Shown here piece by piece: positions 1 to 13,318 of a DNA stretch of 64,000 nt. The stretch lies in assembly GCA_021613535.1 (NCBI GenBank), contig CP075492.1, forward strand, positions 7,192,001 to 7,256,000, in the 5' to 3' direction. The notes below the pieces were generated by a model. The model was not told where the DNA came from, made no database searches, and saw nothing but the letters and a program-made list of their open reading frames with translations. The position numbers and the translations under genes were made by a program. Within the stretch, counting starts at the first letter, position 1, and each line of letters opens with the position of its first letter. Source of the DNA: Adineta vaga (Eukaryota > Rotifera).

Positions 1-198
1 TACATATGCTTTCTTCATGTATGCCCACGCATATGCATTAGTTAACAGAACTATGAAGGAAAAGACATTAGCAAACTGCGATGTTTATCATATAGGTTTA
101 TTTGTTTTCTTCCGCTAATCATCATCGACATTCATTATGAATAATCATATTCTTAATCTTATTGACATACAATGTACATCGATATATCGTTCTTTTAG

Positions 199-3100
199 CT
201 TGCTGGTGTTCGTGAAACTCAATCATCAAAACTAATTGACATTGATCAATTAAAAGTAACAGTGATCTTTTCTAAGTTTTGTTTCTGGATATTTTATCTT
301 CACAATTTAGATCATGTCAAATGGAACAATCGATCCTGACTCCTTATCAGGAAAGTTAATTGAAATGCAAGAATTAATGGATAATCAATGTAATGAATTA
401 ATCTCAGCACGTGCACGTATTCATGAATTAACAAATCGAAATAAAGAATTGGAAGAACGTGCACTATTACTTCAACGAGACCTATCTCATACACAAGATC
501 ATATAACGAAATATCAACGTGATTTCAAAGAATCTCAAGCACATAGAGAAGATCAAGAAGAACGTATATCAACATTAGAAAAACGTTATTTAACTCTTCA
601 AAAAGAAACAGCACATTTAACTGAATTTAATAATCGATTAGAAAGTGAATTATCTTCTAAAGAAGCTCAACTGCAACATGTAAATCATTTGCTCATATTA
701 AAATTCAAGAAAATGCTTATTTCATCTTCTAAATTTTAGACCGAAGAAAAATATCAAAATCTTCTCGATAAATATGATTTATTAGAACAACGATTACAAA
801 ATCAAAATGAATTGGATTCATCAATGAAATTAAATGGTAGTTCATCCTATTCCAATAATGATGAAAAACTACATCAACTACAAAATGAATATGATGATCT
901 GAAAATTGAATTAACACGAGTAAGAATCTTTTGTTAGAAACAGTTCTTTGCGATCTATTTTCTCTCGCACTGAGAATTAACAATATCCTGTATGTTTATT
1001 TTCCGTTCGATTAAGTAGATAAATATCCGTTTATTTTTGTTTATGTGGTTTTCATAAGTTTTGCTAAAAATACTTTCATTTGTTTTTAGGCTCGTCAACG
1101 AGAAAAAGTCACCGATGAACATAATGCTCGTTTATCTGCAACTGTCGATAAATTACTCACAGAATCGAATGAACGTTTACAAAATCATTTGAAAGAACGT
1201 ATGCAGTTTTTAGAAGAAAAAAATAATGTTGTACAAGAGAGTGAAAAACTCAGTAAACAATTGGAAGATACACAATATGAACGAGTAAATGAATAAGATT
1301 CAGTATTTGAACTCTTTTATTTTCTGAATTTTATAATGTTACTTTAGAAAAAATTGTTGGATGATATTGATAAACTGAAAATTGAACTAGATAGTGTTCG
1401 AAAAGAATTACAAAATTTAAAACAACAGAAGAGGTAAAAGTAGATTTTCTTCGCTGAAACAAAACAAAATCATGTTTTTTAGTGAAATAATAATTAATCC
1501 TGTACAAATGAATGTTAACAACGTTGCAAAATCAAGTCCCATCTCACCAGATTCATTAAATAGACGAAGAGTTCTCACAGTATCAACAATAAATGATCAT
1601 CTATTCAAAGTATGTTTCTTGACGAATATACACTGACTTAAAATCTCGAATTTTATCTTTTAATTAGGCATCCGAAGCTGACTGGGATACAATTGATCAA
1701 GCTCAAGTAATAAATGATGTTCGTCTCGCATTCGAATCGTCTGATGTTGAATTGACAACTGATGATGAAGATTCTCTCTATCAACATCATCATCCGGTGA
1801 CAATAAACAATGGTTCGACACATCAACATTCAGCTGATGCTCAAACATTGGCATTAGCTCTACAAGAACAACTTGATGCGATTAATAATGAAATTCGATT
1901 GATTCAAGCAGAAAAAGTTAATGCTGAATTACGTGCTGAAGAACTTGAATCACGTGTTGTAGGAAATTCAGTTTATCGTTTGAATGGCAATGATGATGAT
2001 GATGATGAAGAAAATAATGATGATGATAATAATGGTTTAGCTTTTCAACATCATTCACTATCAAACGAAAATAATCATCATTTTCATCCACATATGCCAC
2101 AGCGTTATTTACGTAATACATCACCAATAACCTCACTAAACACAAATCCTAACTTCCCAGGACGAGTTCCTACCCGTACATCATCCGTATCACCATCTGG
2201 ACATAGTTATAAATACAATACTGTATGTAGATCATTCTCATATCTATCTTCACCTAAAGTTTTATTTTTTAGGCTCCTTCCAGTATGTCTCCTTCGCATA
2301 TGTATCCATTAGAATCCAATGTAAGTTTCATTATTGATCTTAATTCTCAATATTTTTTTTTAATACTTGTAATCAAATAGGGATATGATCAAACTGTACG
2401 TCATCAATCTCCCCGTTCATTTCGTAATGATTTTAGTACATCGTCACGATATTTAAAATGTGATTCGAGTCCACCTGTCACTCCTACTCGTGCAGGAAGT
2501 CATATTCGAACAGCTACACCCCATCATATCTATCAATCCTCTGCAAGTATTCATAATCAATATCGAATTAATACTACACCTTCCAGAACCAATACTCCAC
2601 ATCTTGACGACAATATTCGGCATCCTTTGTAAGAATTGAATTTAAATCTATGTAATTTTAAATGAAATTGTTTAGTTCTAATCCATCTTCTCATTATCTC
2701 ACATCTCTGTCACATCAGGATTCTCCTAGTCCGATAAGTTCTCAAAATTCAACCTCAGGTGATGATATTTATAATCGTACTCAACAATATCAAAAGAAGA
2801 AAGGTCTTCGAAATTCACTTGGTCGTTTATTCACACGAAAACCAGACTTTGCTGATAATAAAGCCACTTATGATACTATTCAACCACATACATATGTCAA
2901 TCATGGTATATGAAACCTTTCTTTAATTTTCATAAACTAATCTCTATTTTTGTCATAGCATCTCCTGTACCAACAGAAAACAATGAAATTCCAGAAATAA
3001 TAACTAATTCCGTACTTAGTTTAGGTTCTACTGAATTTGATCGTCGATTAAAAAAGAAGTACGTATGATGCTCCTCATAAGTTTGATACCAAACGAATTT

Positions 3101-4544
3101 TCTTTTAGACAAGAATTACTCGAAGAAGCAATACGAAATAAACGATCATTTGCATCATGGGATGGTGCCACAGTTGTTGCTTGGCTCGAAGTATGTTATT
3201 TCAATCTTCTTGATTCATCACTTCTTTCTTTTCTATTATTCATTTTCAGTTATGGGTGAAAATGCCCGCATGGTATGTTGCTGCATGTCGAGCAAATGTT
3301 AAATCAGGTGCTATTATGTCGGAATTGAACGAAGAAGAAATTCAACGACAAATTGGTATTAGTAATCCATTACATCGATTGAAACTACGTTTAGCTATTC
3401 AAGAAGTATTAAATTTAACATTACCCAATGGTCCACGAACAGCGATAACTGTAAGTCATTAAGGAAAGAATTAGTTTTCTTAGCTTTACACTGTTTTTTT
3501 CTCTTAAGTCATTAACTTTCGGTGAAATGGATCATGAATGGATTGGTAATGAATGGTTACAAAGTTTAGGTTTACCACAATATCGTTCCTATTTTATGGA
3601 ATGTCTTGTGGATGCGCGAATGCTTGAACATCTGAATAAAAAAGATCTTAGTAAACACCTAAGAATGGTCGATAATTTCCATCGGTAAATCAATTGAAAG
3701 ACAATCATTGCTTTTTCAACTCTTTTTTTCTCTTTTTGTTTTTTAGAACAAGTTTTCATTATGGTATTATGGTATTAAAACGTATTAATTATGATAAGAA
3801 AGAACTCGAACGAAGACGTGAACAAGCATCAAATGAAAATCCAGATGTGATTTTATGGACAAATGATCGAATTATTCAATGGTTATCGTCAATTAATGGA
3901 TTGAAAGATTACGCAAATAATTTAACTGAAACTGGTGTACATGGAGGATTGATTGCACTCGATGAAACATTTGATGCAAATGCTTTAGCATTAGCTTTAC
4001 AAATTCCAAGCCAACAAACAATCGTAAGTTGAAGAATTGAAATCGATCTCGTCTTTTCTGCTGAACTAATATCACTATGATAAATCTTTTCATCTATTTT
4101 TAGACTCGTCAGATTCTTGAACGGGAATTTCGTATACTAATTGCTAATGGTACTGATCGTAAAATGGATGAAGTAAGTGTTAAAATTATTCACTTTGATA
4201 TAAACATCAGAGCAATGATTATTTGCAAAAAACGAATTCAATTTTTCAATCTTTTCAGCTTGACAGACAGTTATAACTACGAGGGTAAATTACTTAACAC
4301 TATTTTGATCATGATGCTTATCTGTTCACCCAAACATTGCCTTTTCCTTGCTTTCGATTGAATATAAAATCGAATTGTCAATTAATTGAATGTTTATTCC
4401 TACTTTTAGAACGATCGAGCAAAATTGAAACGCCATCCATCATTATTTTCACGAAAATTGAAACTAAAAACAATCAATGGAGATGTAACACATCAGAATG
4501 GTAATGATGTGGTATCGAATATGATACAAAATGATGAATCGTGA
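199..4544 (+). CDS. PPFIA: Liprin-alpha (PPFIA-type scaffold), 5' end missing from window
   Basis: Liprin-alpha is a presynaptic and cell-adhesion scaffold that binds RIM, ELKS, KIF1A and LAR-type phosphatases. Multiple short exons are readable. Exon 199-258 is followed by a coiled-coil exon 311-679, then 740-919, 1090-1284 and 1348-1433. The coiled coil carries liprin hallmarks such as [25 protein letters not shown] and [19 protein letters not shown]. The first SAM domain spans about 3110-3450 ([11 protein letters not shown], then [19 protein letters not shown] and [17 protein letters not shown]). The second is near 3510-3690 ([17 protein letters not shown]). The third is near 3840-4110 ([13 protein letters not shown]). 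The reading starts in mid coiled coil, so earlier exons probably lie left of the window. The last exon (about 4411-4544) ends in NDES, not the VRTYSC PDZ ligand of vertebrate liprin-alpha. Family assignment is very secure; exact small-exon borders are inferred. Confidence 0.93.
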
Positions 4545-5144
4545 AAAAAAATGATTGATAAATTGGAAAAAGAATAGACTTCTTCAGATACATGGAAAAA
4601 CTTTTTTGTATTTCTCTTAACAACGAAAAATCTCTCGAGTTGATTTTGTCTGTGTATGTGTGTGCAATTCTTTTTTGTTTTGTTTTGTTTTTTTTTTGCA
4701 TTTGCACGATTGTTGTCATATAAATATCTATTTTTTGGTTTTCTTGTTAATGATCAATACAAATGTTTGCTTTTTTTGTTTGTTCGTGTGAGTGTGAGTG
4801 GATTTGAACTACATTCTTCTCTTTCGTCGTTTTCCTTTTCTCGGATGTTTATGCAATAAATTACGAATTCATTATTGGTTTTTTGAATTGCAAAACCAAT
4901 AGATACAAATTTATAAAAGCTTTGTTGGCGTCAGTAACTTGCATAGATTTAACGAATTGAAACAAATTGTTTTTTTTACTGATTGTTAAACTAACAATCT
5001 TTTTCGATAAGGAATGGCATTAGTAGTAAAGCATTATTCGAAATAAAGACAATGTTTAAATGAAAACAGTTGTTATAAAAACATATAGTATTCTTTTGAT
5101 ATTACTCATCCGTAGCGTTTATTTGTTACGTTTTGCATATTACT
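4545..5144. other. Intergenic region after liprin-alpha
   Basis: This is AT-rich 3' flank with T-runs and an AATAAA at about 4855, which could serve liprin-alpha polyadenylation. No convincing coding sequence is seen on either strand. Confidence 0.5.
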
Positions 5145-5149
5145 TCAAA

Positions 5150-6110
5150 GATAAAATACAGTGATATTCATTTTAAATAATAGAAAAGAGTTATTTTGCA
5201 GATATGAGCTCAATATCGATGATGATTCATATGACATTTGGATGCTGGACTGGCAACAAATGACGATAGATTGTGGCCACTCTTCCATAGTTAATCCAGG
5301 CTTGTTGCTATTCATCCTTCCCTTCGTGTATCCCACCAATGTTTTCATAACTCTGAGTAATATCTGGATGTTGTGGAGGAAGTGAGATTTTAGTCGAATA
5401 TTTAGTGCACGATTGTAATATTCCATGGTAAGGAGATACTCTCCAAGATCATTCTATACAGTTTCAATATTATTGTGTGATATATCTGTATTTGAGTGAT
5501 CCTCATCATATGCTTCCTGAAAAAGCGCAATTATCTTCATGTAATATCTCAACGCTATATCATCATCAGTTTTGCGTCGATGAACCACACCAATCCAGTT
5601 GTACAAGTTATCTATGGCAACATAATAGGATGGATCTGTTCTAATCTTGATTTCCAATGATTTATTGAACCATTGAAGACTGAAATTGTACTCACCTCTA
5701 TCAATGGTAAGAATATCAAGTGACCAGTACAAATAATAGCGAAGATTAACCTCTCTACCAAACGCCTCCATAGTCTTTCTTCATATGATCAAGAAGGGTT
5801 TTCAAATCATGTTCATTATTTCCGCAAAGTGTAATGAATGATTTTTTTATCTTCTTCAATTGATTTCACTCGAAGAAGAAGAAGAACGTCAATCGATTTG
5901 AATTATTACCAGCAGTAAATATATTAATTAAAAGTGGTTCTTCAGTTTTTACTTGACTATTCTGATCCGCTTTTATGCGATTAATGAGATTTTTTTGTTA
6001 GATGTTGTCATCTTCAATTTGCCGTTCACTTCGAACATATCTGTTTAATTCAAGTGTATCGAATATTTCAATTTTTATTTCATTTTTACTCCCCTTGTAT
6101 ACAAAATGAA
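5150..6110 (-). pseudogene. Decayed TPR protein of the bdelloid ADP-ribosyltransferase/TPR type
   Basis: Minus-strand reading gives a decayed tetratricopeptide protein. From about 6100 down to 5780 come pieces such as NRIKADQNSQVKTEEPLL and GNNEHDLKTLLDHMKKDYG. The segment 5771-5454 has TPR-like helices (GEYNFSLQWFNKSLEIK, then ALRYYMKIIALFQEAYDED). Further TPR matter follows at 5430-5150 (MEYYNRALNIRLK, then in another frame QHPDITQSYENIGGIHEGK and YGRVATIYRHLLPVQHPN). The reading frame changes near 5380, and an in-frame TAG interrupts the last TPR at about 5312; another stop lies near 5890. The linker and TPR style resembles bdelloid proteins that carry an N-terminal ADP-ribosyltransferase domain, but that domain itself is not seen here. 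It reads as a non-functional remnant. The family label is an inference from recognised motif style. Confidence 0.7.
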
Positions 6111-6169
6111 TATGTTTAAAACTAGAATGCAATCTTTTATTATAACTATATAGGATAAAGAATCATTGC

Positions 6170-8125
6170 TCATACAAGTGTGATATCTGGTAAGTTACGT
6201 GATCTATTCATATTGTGTACATATTGTCTTGGTATATCATATACAGATGATATGGATGGATGTTCAGGAAATTCATGTATATGATACTGTTCTAGTAAAC
6301 CATTTCCCGAAATAATAGTTGATTCAAATGGTAGATGATTTTCCGACACATCTGAACTTCCTGAATATCCTTCATCATCGCGTCCTGGACTTAATGATGA
6401 TACGGGTGGTGATGATTTCTGTATAATATAAATTGGTATAGTTGTAGATGAGGGTGATAGTTCATAATCATCATGTACTCTTAATTTTGATACACTGGCA
6501 AATGAATCATATTCTAAGTAGATTGAATTGATGAATAAAAAGAAAAAGAGAGAAGGAAAGTGCACTTACTATTGTAACGACTCTTCTCATCTTCGTTAGT
6601 GCCATAGGAGGATAATGATGATGCTTTCTAAAAGAAAAAGAAAAAGTTACCATTATATTACATTAAAAGAAAGAAATAAGAAACTCAAAACTATTTAGAA
6701 AATTTGCAATGATTTTTTTTTAAAAATTAATCTAACCTTTGTCGGAGAACATAATCGATTAATTCTGAAATGTTTTCGTTTGATAATAATAATTCCTAGA
6801 ATGATAACTCCAACAACCACTAAAGCACTTAATATAATCGGTATAAGAGTAATCCATTGTGATTGAATTAACATTGATATATGTTCATCATCATCATCAT
6901 CATCATTTTTTTCTTCTTCTGTAAGTTCAAGTAAAAATGTATCTTGAAAATTCAATTGCTGATTCAATACTACATTGAATAGATATTGACCTCGAGGTGG
7001 TTTGATTAAAGATGTAATTGTACAATTAGATAACAATTGAAAATAATTCTCCATAGCTAATTGTATTCGACAAAATGTTGAATTAAAAATATGAACAGAT
7101 GAAAAAGAATTTCGATTGATTTTCAAATTTTTATGGATTAGAAATGGAATATTTCCATATTGATCCAATACTCGAACATATATTTTCACTTTAAATTGAT
7201 TATTAACAAACAACCGAATTACATAGATACTTTGTTCAATTCGATTCAATTTCTTTATAACAAATAAATCTCCTGTTTGTGAATCGATTGAAAATTTATC
7301 AATAGAATCAATTGAATAACTCACTTTACCACAAAATTCATTAGTTATTTTACGCATTAGCAACGTTTTGTCTTCTAGATTTTCTTTAATATCAATAATA
7401 TAATTCTTTTGTTGAAATGATAAATTACATATATATTCAGTTGATTTCATTCGAAATTCATATGATTGATTTGTACATAATAATGGTTGATCATTATCGC
7501 ATGCAGTTAATAATAAATAATAATAATCATAATGAATTAATTGTGAATTATTTCGTGTTGATAGAATAAATGTGATATCATTTTTAAATTGTCGTATTAA
7601 TTGAATTTGAAAATGTTCTGTATCATTTAAAGCTAAACTTATTTGATTTAATGATTGATCAGAATCTTTGATATTAATTGTTGCAAATGGTGTTGAAGAA
7701 AGATTTAAATCATATTTAATTATATTTACATCATAGAGAATAGAAGGATAAACGATCAAATTGATTTCAGGTGGATTATCATTGATATTAATGATATTTA
7801 TAATAAGTTCACTGAAAGAAGATGTAATAATCGATGATGAACGTACTTCAATTGTTAATTTATAGATTGGCATTATTTCATAATCGACAGGATTTAATAG
7901 AATCAATTCACCTGTTAATGAATTGAGATAGAACGTTTTATTTGTATCTCCATGAAGTTCATATTGAATTGACAATGATGGAGATGCAATAGCTTTAATT
8001 AAACCAATCTTAGTATAGATAGGTGTGGATTCCGAAACATAAATTTCATAAGATTTTTTTTCAAAATAGAGTAATGTTGTTGCATTAATTAATGAAATGA
8101 TGAATAGGATATGTAGAAGAATCAT
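6170..8125 (-). CDS. Short single-pass cadherin-like adhesion protein
   Basis: Three exons (8125-6737, 6627-6570, 6513-6170) join in frame to about 596 residues. The N-terminus is a signal peptide (MILLHILFIISLINA). The first extracellular unit ends in the cadherin linker ININDNPPEI. It also has the cadherin-type phrase GELILLNPVDYE, and a second such phrase, TGDLFVIKKLNR, occurs near residue 270. A helix at about residues 425-450 (ITLIPIILSALVVVGVIILG) spans the membrane and is preceded by an acidic run (EEEKNDDDDDDEH). The cytoplasmic tail is about 140 residues, Ser/Pro-rich and ending PDITLV; no catenin-binding motif was recognised. Extracellular cadherins bind homophilically through calcium, but the later repeats here have few canonical calcium motifs. 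Protocadherin-like is the best description; orthology is not assigned. The start follows directly upstream stops and gives a good signal peptide. Confidence 0.85.
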
Positions 8126-9868
8126 CTAGGATGAAATCAATGTAATATTTAGATCGACATTGTCTATGTGTTAGTGATATTTAATAACAATCGACAACTG
8201 TGTCGTGTTGATCAACAGAGATCTTACCTTGATCTGTGTGTTAATCGCATGTTGTGATCTGACACAATGCATGTGTATTTGTTCATTAGAAGGAAACAAA
8301 AAAAAAGAAGAAGAAGCGAGGTCGTTCGTCTATGATGAGAATGAAGGAAAAAACCTGAAGGATGTAATGTTACAGATGATGATAAGCGAAGAAACACCTG
8401 TATGTTTTAGAAGAAGAAAAAAAATGCTGTCGATTGTTTTGATCTAATTCATTGAACTAATTATACTAGCCGATGGCATTTAACTTTATTTTTCTTCGGT
8501 AATTGACGTGAATAATAAGGTTATACAGCTCAATCTTGTTACTAGAAAAAATGATGGACAGTGCACCACTGTTTGTTTTTGTTTCTATTCGATTTGGAGA
8601 AAAAAAAATTGAAAGGAAATTATTTGTTTCAACTAGGTTAAATGATCATATCCGGTTAGTTCAATGTCATGTCTACAATCTTTACTTACCATTCATTAGA
8701 GATAATATTTCTGCATGCAATAGGTCTCTATGACTGTGGCACTGTTCTAAACGTGATTCTAGGCGTGTAATTCGTTTTCAATAATGACACGAATAGGATT
8801 ATGAATCACTTTATGTCTATACTAAACACGATTGTATTAAACTCTTTCTTTTCTTTATTATGAGTGCTCTTATTAGTATAATTGTGCTAGAGAAAAGAAC
8901 GAGACATAAATGAATTTGTTGAATTGTACATTAAAGGCTCAAGAGAAAAAGACACTTGTAATCTCCTACTGATGATAATGATGAATGAGCCTTGTATATG
9001 TCTCATCGATTGATAGACATTCTTCAGGATCATTTGTAAACATTGAATGAAAGATACTATCATTTCTAGATTCACTCAATTCTATTCATATGTTTTAATA
9101 AAATAAATGAAGAATATTGCCTTTAAACACGTCTTGTTTGAGTCCATTGAATGTTGTTATACATATATCAAATTTCATTTGAACAGAAAAAGAACTAAAA
9201 AAAAGGTAATTACTCTTCACTTTTTGCCTGTACGATATAAACACAAACGTTTGTTCTTTCTCTTGAAATAAATTAAGTGGACAAGCACGAATGACTGTTC
9301 TTGTGTCAATTGATTGTTAAATGATCGATAGAATCAAAAAAGAAAGTCATTGTTCGTTCTTTTTTTTGGCGAGTGTAGTTTTTGATGAAATTAAATGAAT
9401 GATACAAGTTTTCTCATCGATCGAAGTGAGAAAAATATTTAAATGAATATTAATGACATGTTCATATCTCATGGAAGTTATCTTTCATTGGTGAATGAAA
9501 CAAAATCGATGATAAATGTGCTGATTATCTATGACATGTCTATTGACTAGGAAAATAAATGATTAGAACGAGTTTGGAATTATACAACTATAGTACAATG
9601 CAGCAGACAAAAGAGAATCTGAATGAATGATGTTTCGATTGATCGAACTTTCACTTTGTAGAAGAAAAAAAAACTCGGTAGTGATACTTGATTGGATCTC
9701 ATAAATTACACACAATAGCATTGCACAGTATTGATAATGATACGATCATCGACAAGCAATACATTTCTTTTTCATATAAAGTTGATGATCATATTGCATC
9801 ATTGATGTTTAAATTTCCAACTAATGTGAAATTCAATCCTTAGTTGATGTTGAATTAAGATAAAACTC
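8126..9868. other. Intergenic region between divergent cadherin and NR4A-like genes
   Basis: This 1.7 kb separates divergently transcribed genes and probably holds both promoters. It contains short ORFs with low-complexity Lys/Glu content (for example 8205-8447) that look like chance. No repeat or RNA gene was recognised. Confidence 0.5.
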
Positions 9869-10728
9869 ATGGCATCATCGTTTGTACTTGAGATTAATCG
9901 AAATCAAAAGGATAGAAAGAAGAAGGAGAAACAATCGATGGAAATGAATGAATTTCATGTGGAAGATTATCAAGTCAGTCCAGATTATTGGAATATTTCA
10001 CAACAGATCAATTATTCACCAAATCAAACTCAATTTATTGAATTATCGAATGTACACAATGATATATCACTAACAAATGAAATTCATACGAATACTTACC
10101 ATCTTTCAACTCCACAAACAATAATCTATAATTTACAATTACCAGAAAATTCTTCAAAGTACGAGAAATGATCTTCTTTTGTTTTTCCAGAGGAAATAAA
10201 CATTAAATGACGTTTTTAGATTCCGTTCGATACCCAACATCAATTCACCGCAATACCAATGGTACGTTTTTACTTTCAAATTTTTCTCACGTTTTTATTG
10301 TTCGATCAATTTTAGTCTTGTCTGTAATGATTTTTCCACTTCACATCACTACGGTGTACGAACATGTGAAGGATGTAAAGGATTTTTCAAAGTAATAATT
10401 CTATAGATTTTTTCTAAAACTTATTGTTTCAAATCTTTTAGCGAACAGTACAAAAAAATGCGAAATATGTGTGTCTATCCGATAAGAAATGTCTTGTAGA
10501 TAAACGTCGTCGTAATCGATGTCAAGTATGTTGATAGTTTCGTCCAGTGAAGTATTTATGATTGAAAACTTTTGTTTTTTTTGTCTGTATTTTTAGTGGT
10601 GTCGGTTTCAGAAATGTTTAGCTGTTGGAATGATGAAAGAAGTTGTTCGTACGAATGAATTAAAAGGACGTCGAGGTCGTCTACCATCCAAATTTCTTCA
10701 AAATCAAATAACTGAACAATCTGAATGA
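9869..10728 (+). CDS. NR4A-type nuclear receptor DNA-binding domain protein lacking a ligand-binding domain
   Basis: Five exons (9869-10158, 10220-10261, 10316-10391, 10442-10525, 10597-10728) join in frame to 207 residues. Residues 1-110 are a low-complexity N-terminal region. Zinc finger 1 begins at CLVCND, whose first Cys codon is split by the intron after 10261. It continues [20 protein letters not shown], with P-box CEGCK. Zinc finger 2 follows (YVCLSDKKC, then [19 protein letters not shown]). The C-terminal extension [19 protein letters not shown] is the NR4A (NGFI-B/Nurr1) A-box signature that contacts the AAAGGTCA half-site. A TGA then follows after only 10 residues, with AATAAA immediately after (about 10730). 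Normal NR4A proteins have a further ligand-binding-type domain of about 240 residues; none is seen in the next 2.6 kb. It could be a natural DNA-binding competitor or a truncated paralogue. Confidence 0.88.
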
Positions 10729-13318
10729 TAATAAATTTTTGCAGTTGTAATCTGTATGTCAAAGAAAACAAAAGAATATCTATTTTAATCTTTAATTCAA
10801 GAAAAGAAAAGTCTATATTCACATATGTTGTACCACAGTTATAGAAGTTAAGAGCAGCTTAGAGAGGACAACTTATCTAAAAATAAAATGATTAACGTCA
10901 CTAGCTTTTTTTACAAATAGAATCTTTCAAAGGCAGCGAAACATAAAATTGAACCAAAGAATTTCTTATTGCGTTTTATTACTCACTAACTTATAATTAA
11001 ATACGACGACATTGCCTACGCTTGATCCTACTATTTCATTCTAGACGAAGATGTTAATGACGTCTTTTGAACATCATCATATATTTTAAATATTTATAAT
11101 TCTAAATCAGTTAATACTCGTTACTGAACATGTGTATGACAAAACCTACGCATCTATTCATGACAAAACAAAAACTTTGATTCTAATTATTGTTGTTACT
11201 AAGAACTGTTGTGTTTCATTATGTTCATATCACTATCTTACAGATAAATAGACAGTTCTCGTTTTTTGTGATGAGAATATTATCTTAAACGCGATCGGCA
11301 TTATTATCGAGGGATATGAGTGGCTCGTATTACATTCATCGATATCTTGAAGGTAGAAGAGAAAAGAATATGAAGATCAGCAGAAGACTTTCAATTTCTA
11401 CATTAGGCTTTTTCCCTCAATCGGATATGAATGACAAATCAGCCATGTTCACCATCCACATTCAATCCAATGACGTTTGAGTAAAAATTTCAAACCACTA
11501 TTCCGTCTACAGTCAGGTTATTACAACATTACATCATCATTTTTTTTTCAATTCTGTTTTTTTTTGTCGCTGTCTGTATATAAATAACAGCAGCTATTCA
11601 ATGATTGAAATTACAATAGGGTAAAATAAGCATATAAATACTCGCAATAAGGTAAGCAACTTTCTTTTCTCTATATTTCCCTTTTCTTCTTCTTCTTCTT
11701 CTTCTTCTTCTTCCATGTTGCGTCTCAATTATATAAAAAAGAAATGATTGGAATAACAAAAACAAGGACTTTAACCCCCTCAAGTAAGACTAAATAACAG
11801 ATACAAAACATAGACGCGTGGTGTTTGGCAGATCGCCACTTTGTTTTCTTTTTCTGTGCACTGAAAGAAAGAGAAGAAAAATATATAAAGACATTCGAGA
11901 TTCTTTTTCTTTTTTCCACCTTCCAATAACTATTTTTTTGTTTGTCAGTCTCGTCGTTCTGTATTCACTTTTTTCTCTTCGACTTTCTTCCCTTTTTTTG
12001 TGTTGTTATTATTGCTCTTGCTCATCTCCTTAGAATCTTGTTTTTTTCCTTCTGCTTCGTCTATTCTAACTATTAACTAAGAAGAAACTTTGATTTTGAT
12101 TCGTCAAATCTCTTCATAGTTATATTCCAAGCAAATGAAAAGAGGAAAAAACAACCATATTTATACTTGTTTTAAAGATGTGTCTAAAGTTTTAAAAAAA
12201 CAGACTCAATAATACTGTGATGAAAACAAACATTATATATTAATAGACTGTATATGAAATTGGAACGAAATTGACTGTACAAGTCAAAATCAAAAAAAAA
12301 TACGAGAGGAAAACTGATGTAATAGGATCTACTATCATTATATATGGCACGTTTCTTCGATTATCGATTCATGATCATTCACTTCTATCTGCATATACAT
12401 TTATCAAATATCCATTAACAAAAACTAGCTTCAGATTAAATTTTTCAAATCAAAATTCTTTTGATAAATAAATCATGCAGTCATTTTGATATAGGTCATC
12501 AGATTTTTTTCTCTCCTAAAGTGTGGCAATGACCGCTATGCTTGTTCTGTCTTAATCGTACCTCTTTTAACAACACGTTCTCTTTCTTCTCATCGATTAA
12601 TACAAATACAGAGTTACTCAATAAGTATATTAATGCAAGAAAATAATTTGTTATACTGCTAAAACAATAAAAAAAATATAAATTTTCTTTCTTTTTTTGT
12701 GAGTTATTCAATCGTTGAAATTTCATTGAATAGACAAGAACAAGTAGATATTATCTATTTCCTATGAATATTATTCGATATGTAATGTTGTAGAAAAAAA
12801 AGAAAAGAATTTTTTTGCATATTCTTTTCTCTTTCCTTCTCGTTCTTTTTCGTTCTCTTCCCATATTGTCAGACGAAGCAAGTGAGGCTTTTGATAGTTT
12901 TGATCGGTTACATTTTCTCTTTCGCTTTTCTTTGCTTCCCCCCCAAGAAAGAAAGAGCCAAGTGACAGTGACATATCGACGCTTGGAGAGAGAAAAAAAT
13001 GAGAAGTACCTATCTAAGAAAGAAAAGAGGAAACATCTACTACTCGCACCATCAGATAGACGTTTGCCTGGTGCAAATGATTCTTTCTCTTTTCTTTTCT
13101 TTCTTTCTGTCTCGTATTTTTTTTTCTTCTGTTCGTTCGTTTATGCTACTGTTGTACGACGTTTTGACGTATGTCTTTTTTTTCTTCTTCTTCTTCCTCT
13201 CGTCTGTTGTGTAGGGTGCTGTCTCTTTCTCTCAGTTGTGCTTACAAACGCGATTATTACTCTTTTAGATGATTTAGTCGATTATTTTCATAAAAAAAAC
13301 TAAACAACTTGCTCATCA
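10729..13318. other. Long intergenic region with low-complexity tracts
   Basis: This stretch has no supportable gene. It was checked for an NR4A ligand-binding domain and none was seen. It holds a CTT microsatellite near 11687-11714 and a marked pyrimidine-rich stretch on the + strand at about 12810-13210. The latter probably belongs to the promoter or 5' leader of the gene starting at 13319. ORFs here consist of Phe/Ser/Leu or Lys/Glu runs and are rejected. Confidence 0.5.
11687..11714. repeat. (CTT)n microsatellite
   Basis: Nine or so uninterrupted CTT units, seen directly. Confidence 0.9.

Noticed and set aside
8205-8447. 80-codon plus ORF in the cadherin/NR4A gap
   Set aside because: Low-complexity Lys/Glu content and no splice or homology support.
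12815-13303. 162-codon plus-strand ORF
   Set aside because: The translation is a run of Phe, Ser, Leu and Arg from pyrimidine-rich DNA, with no family resemblance.
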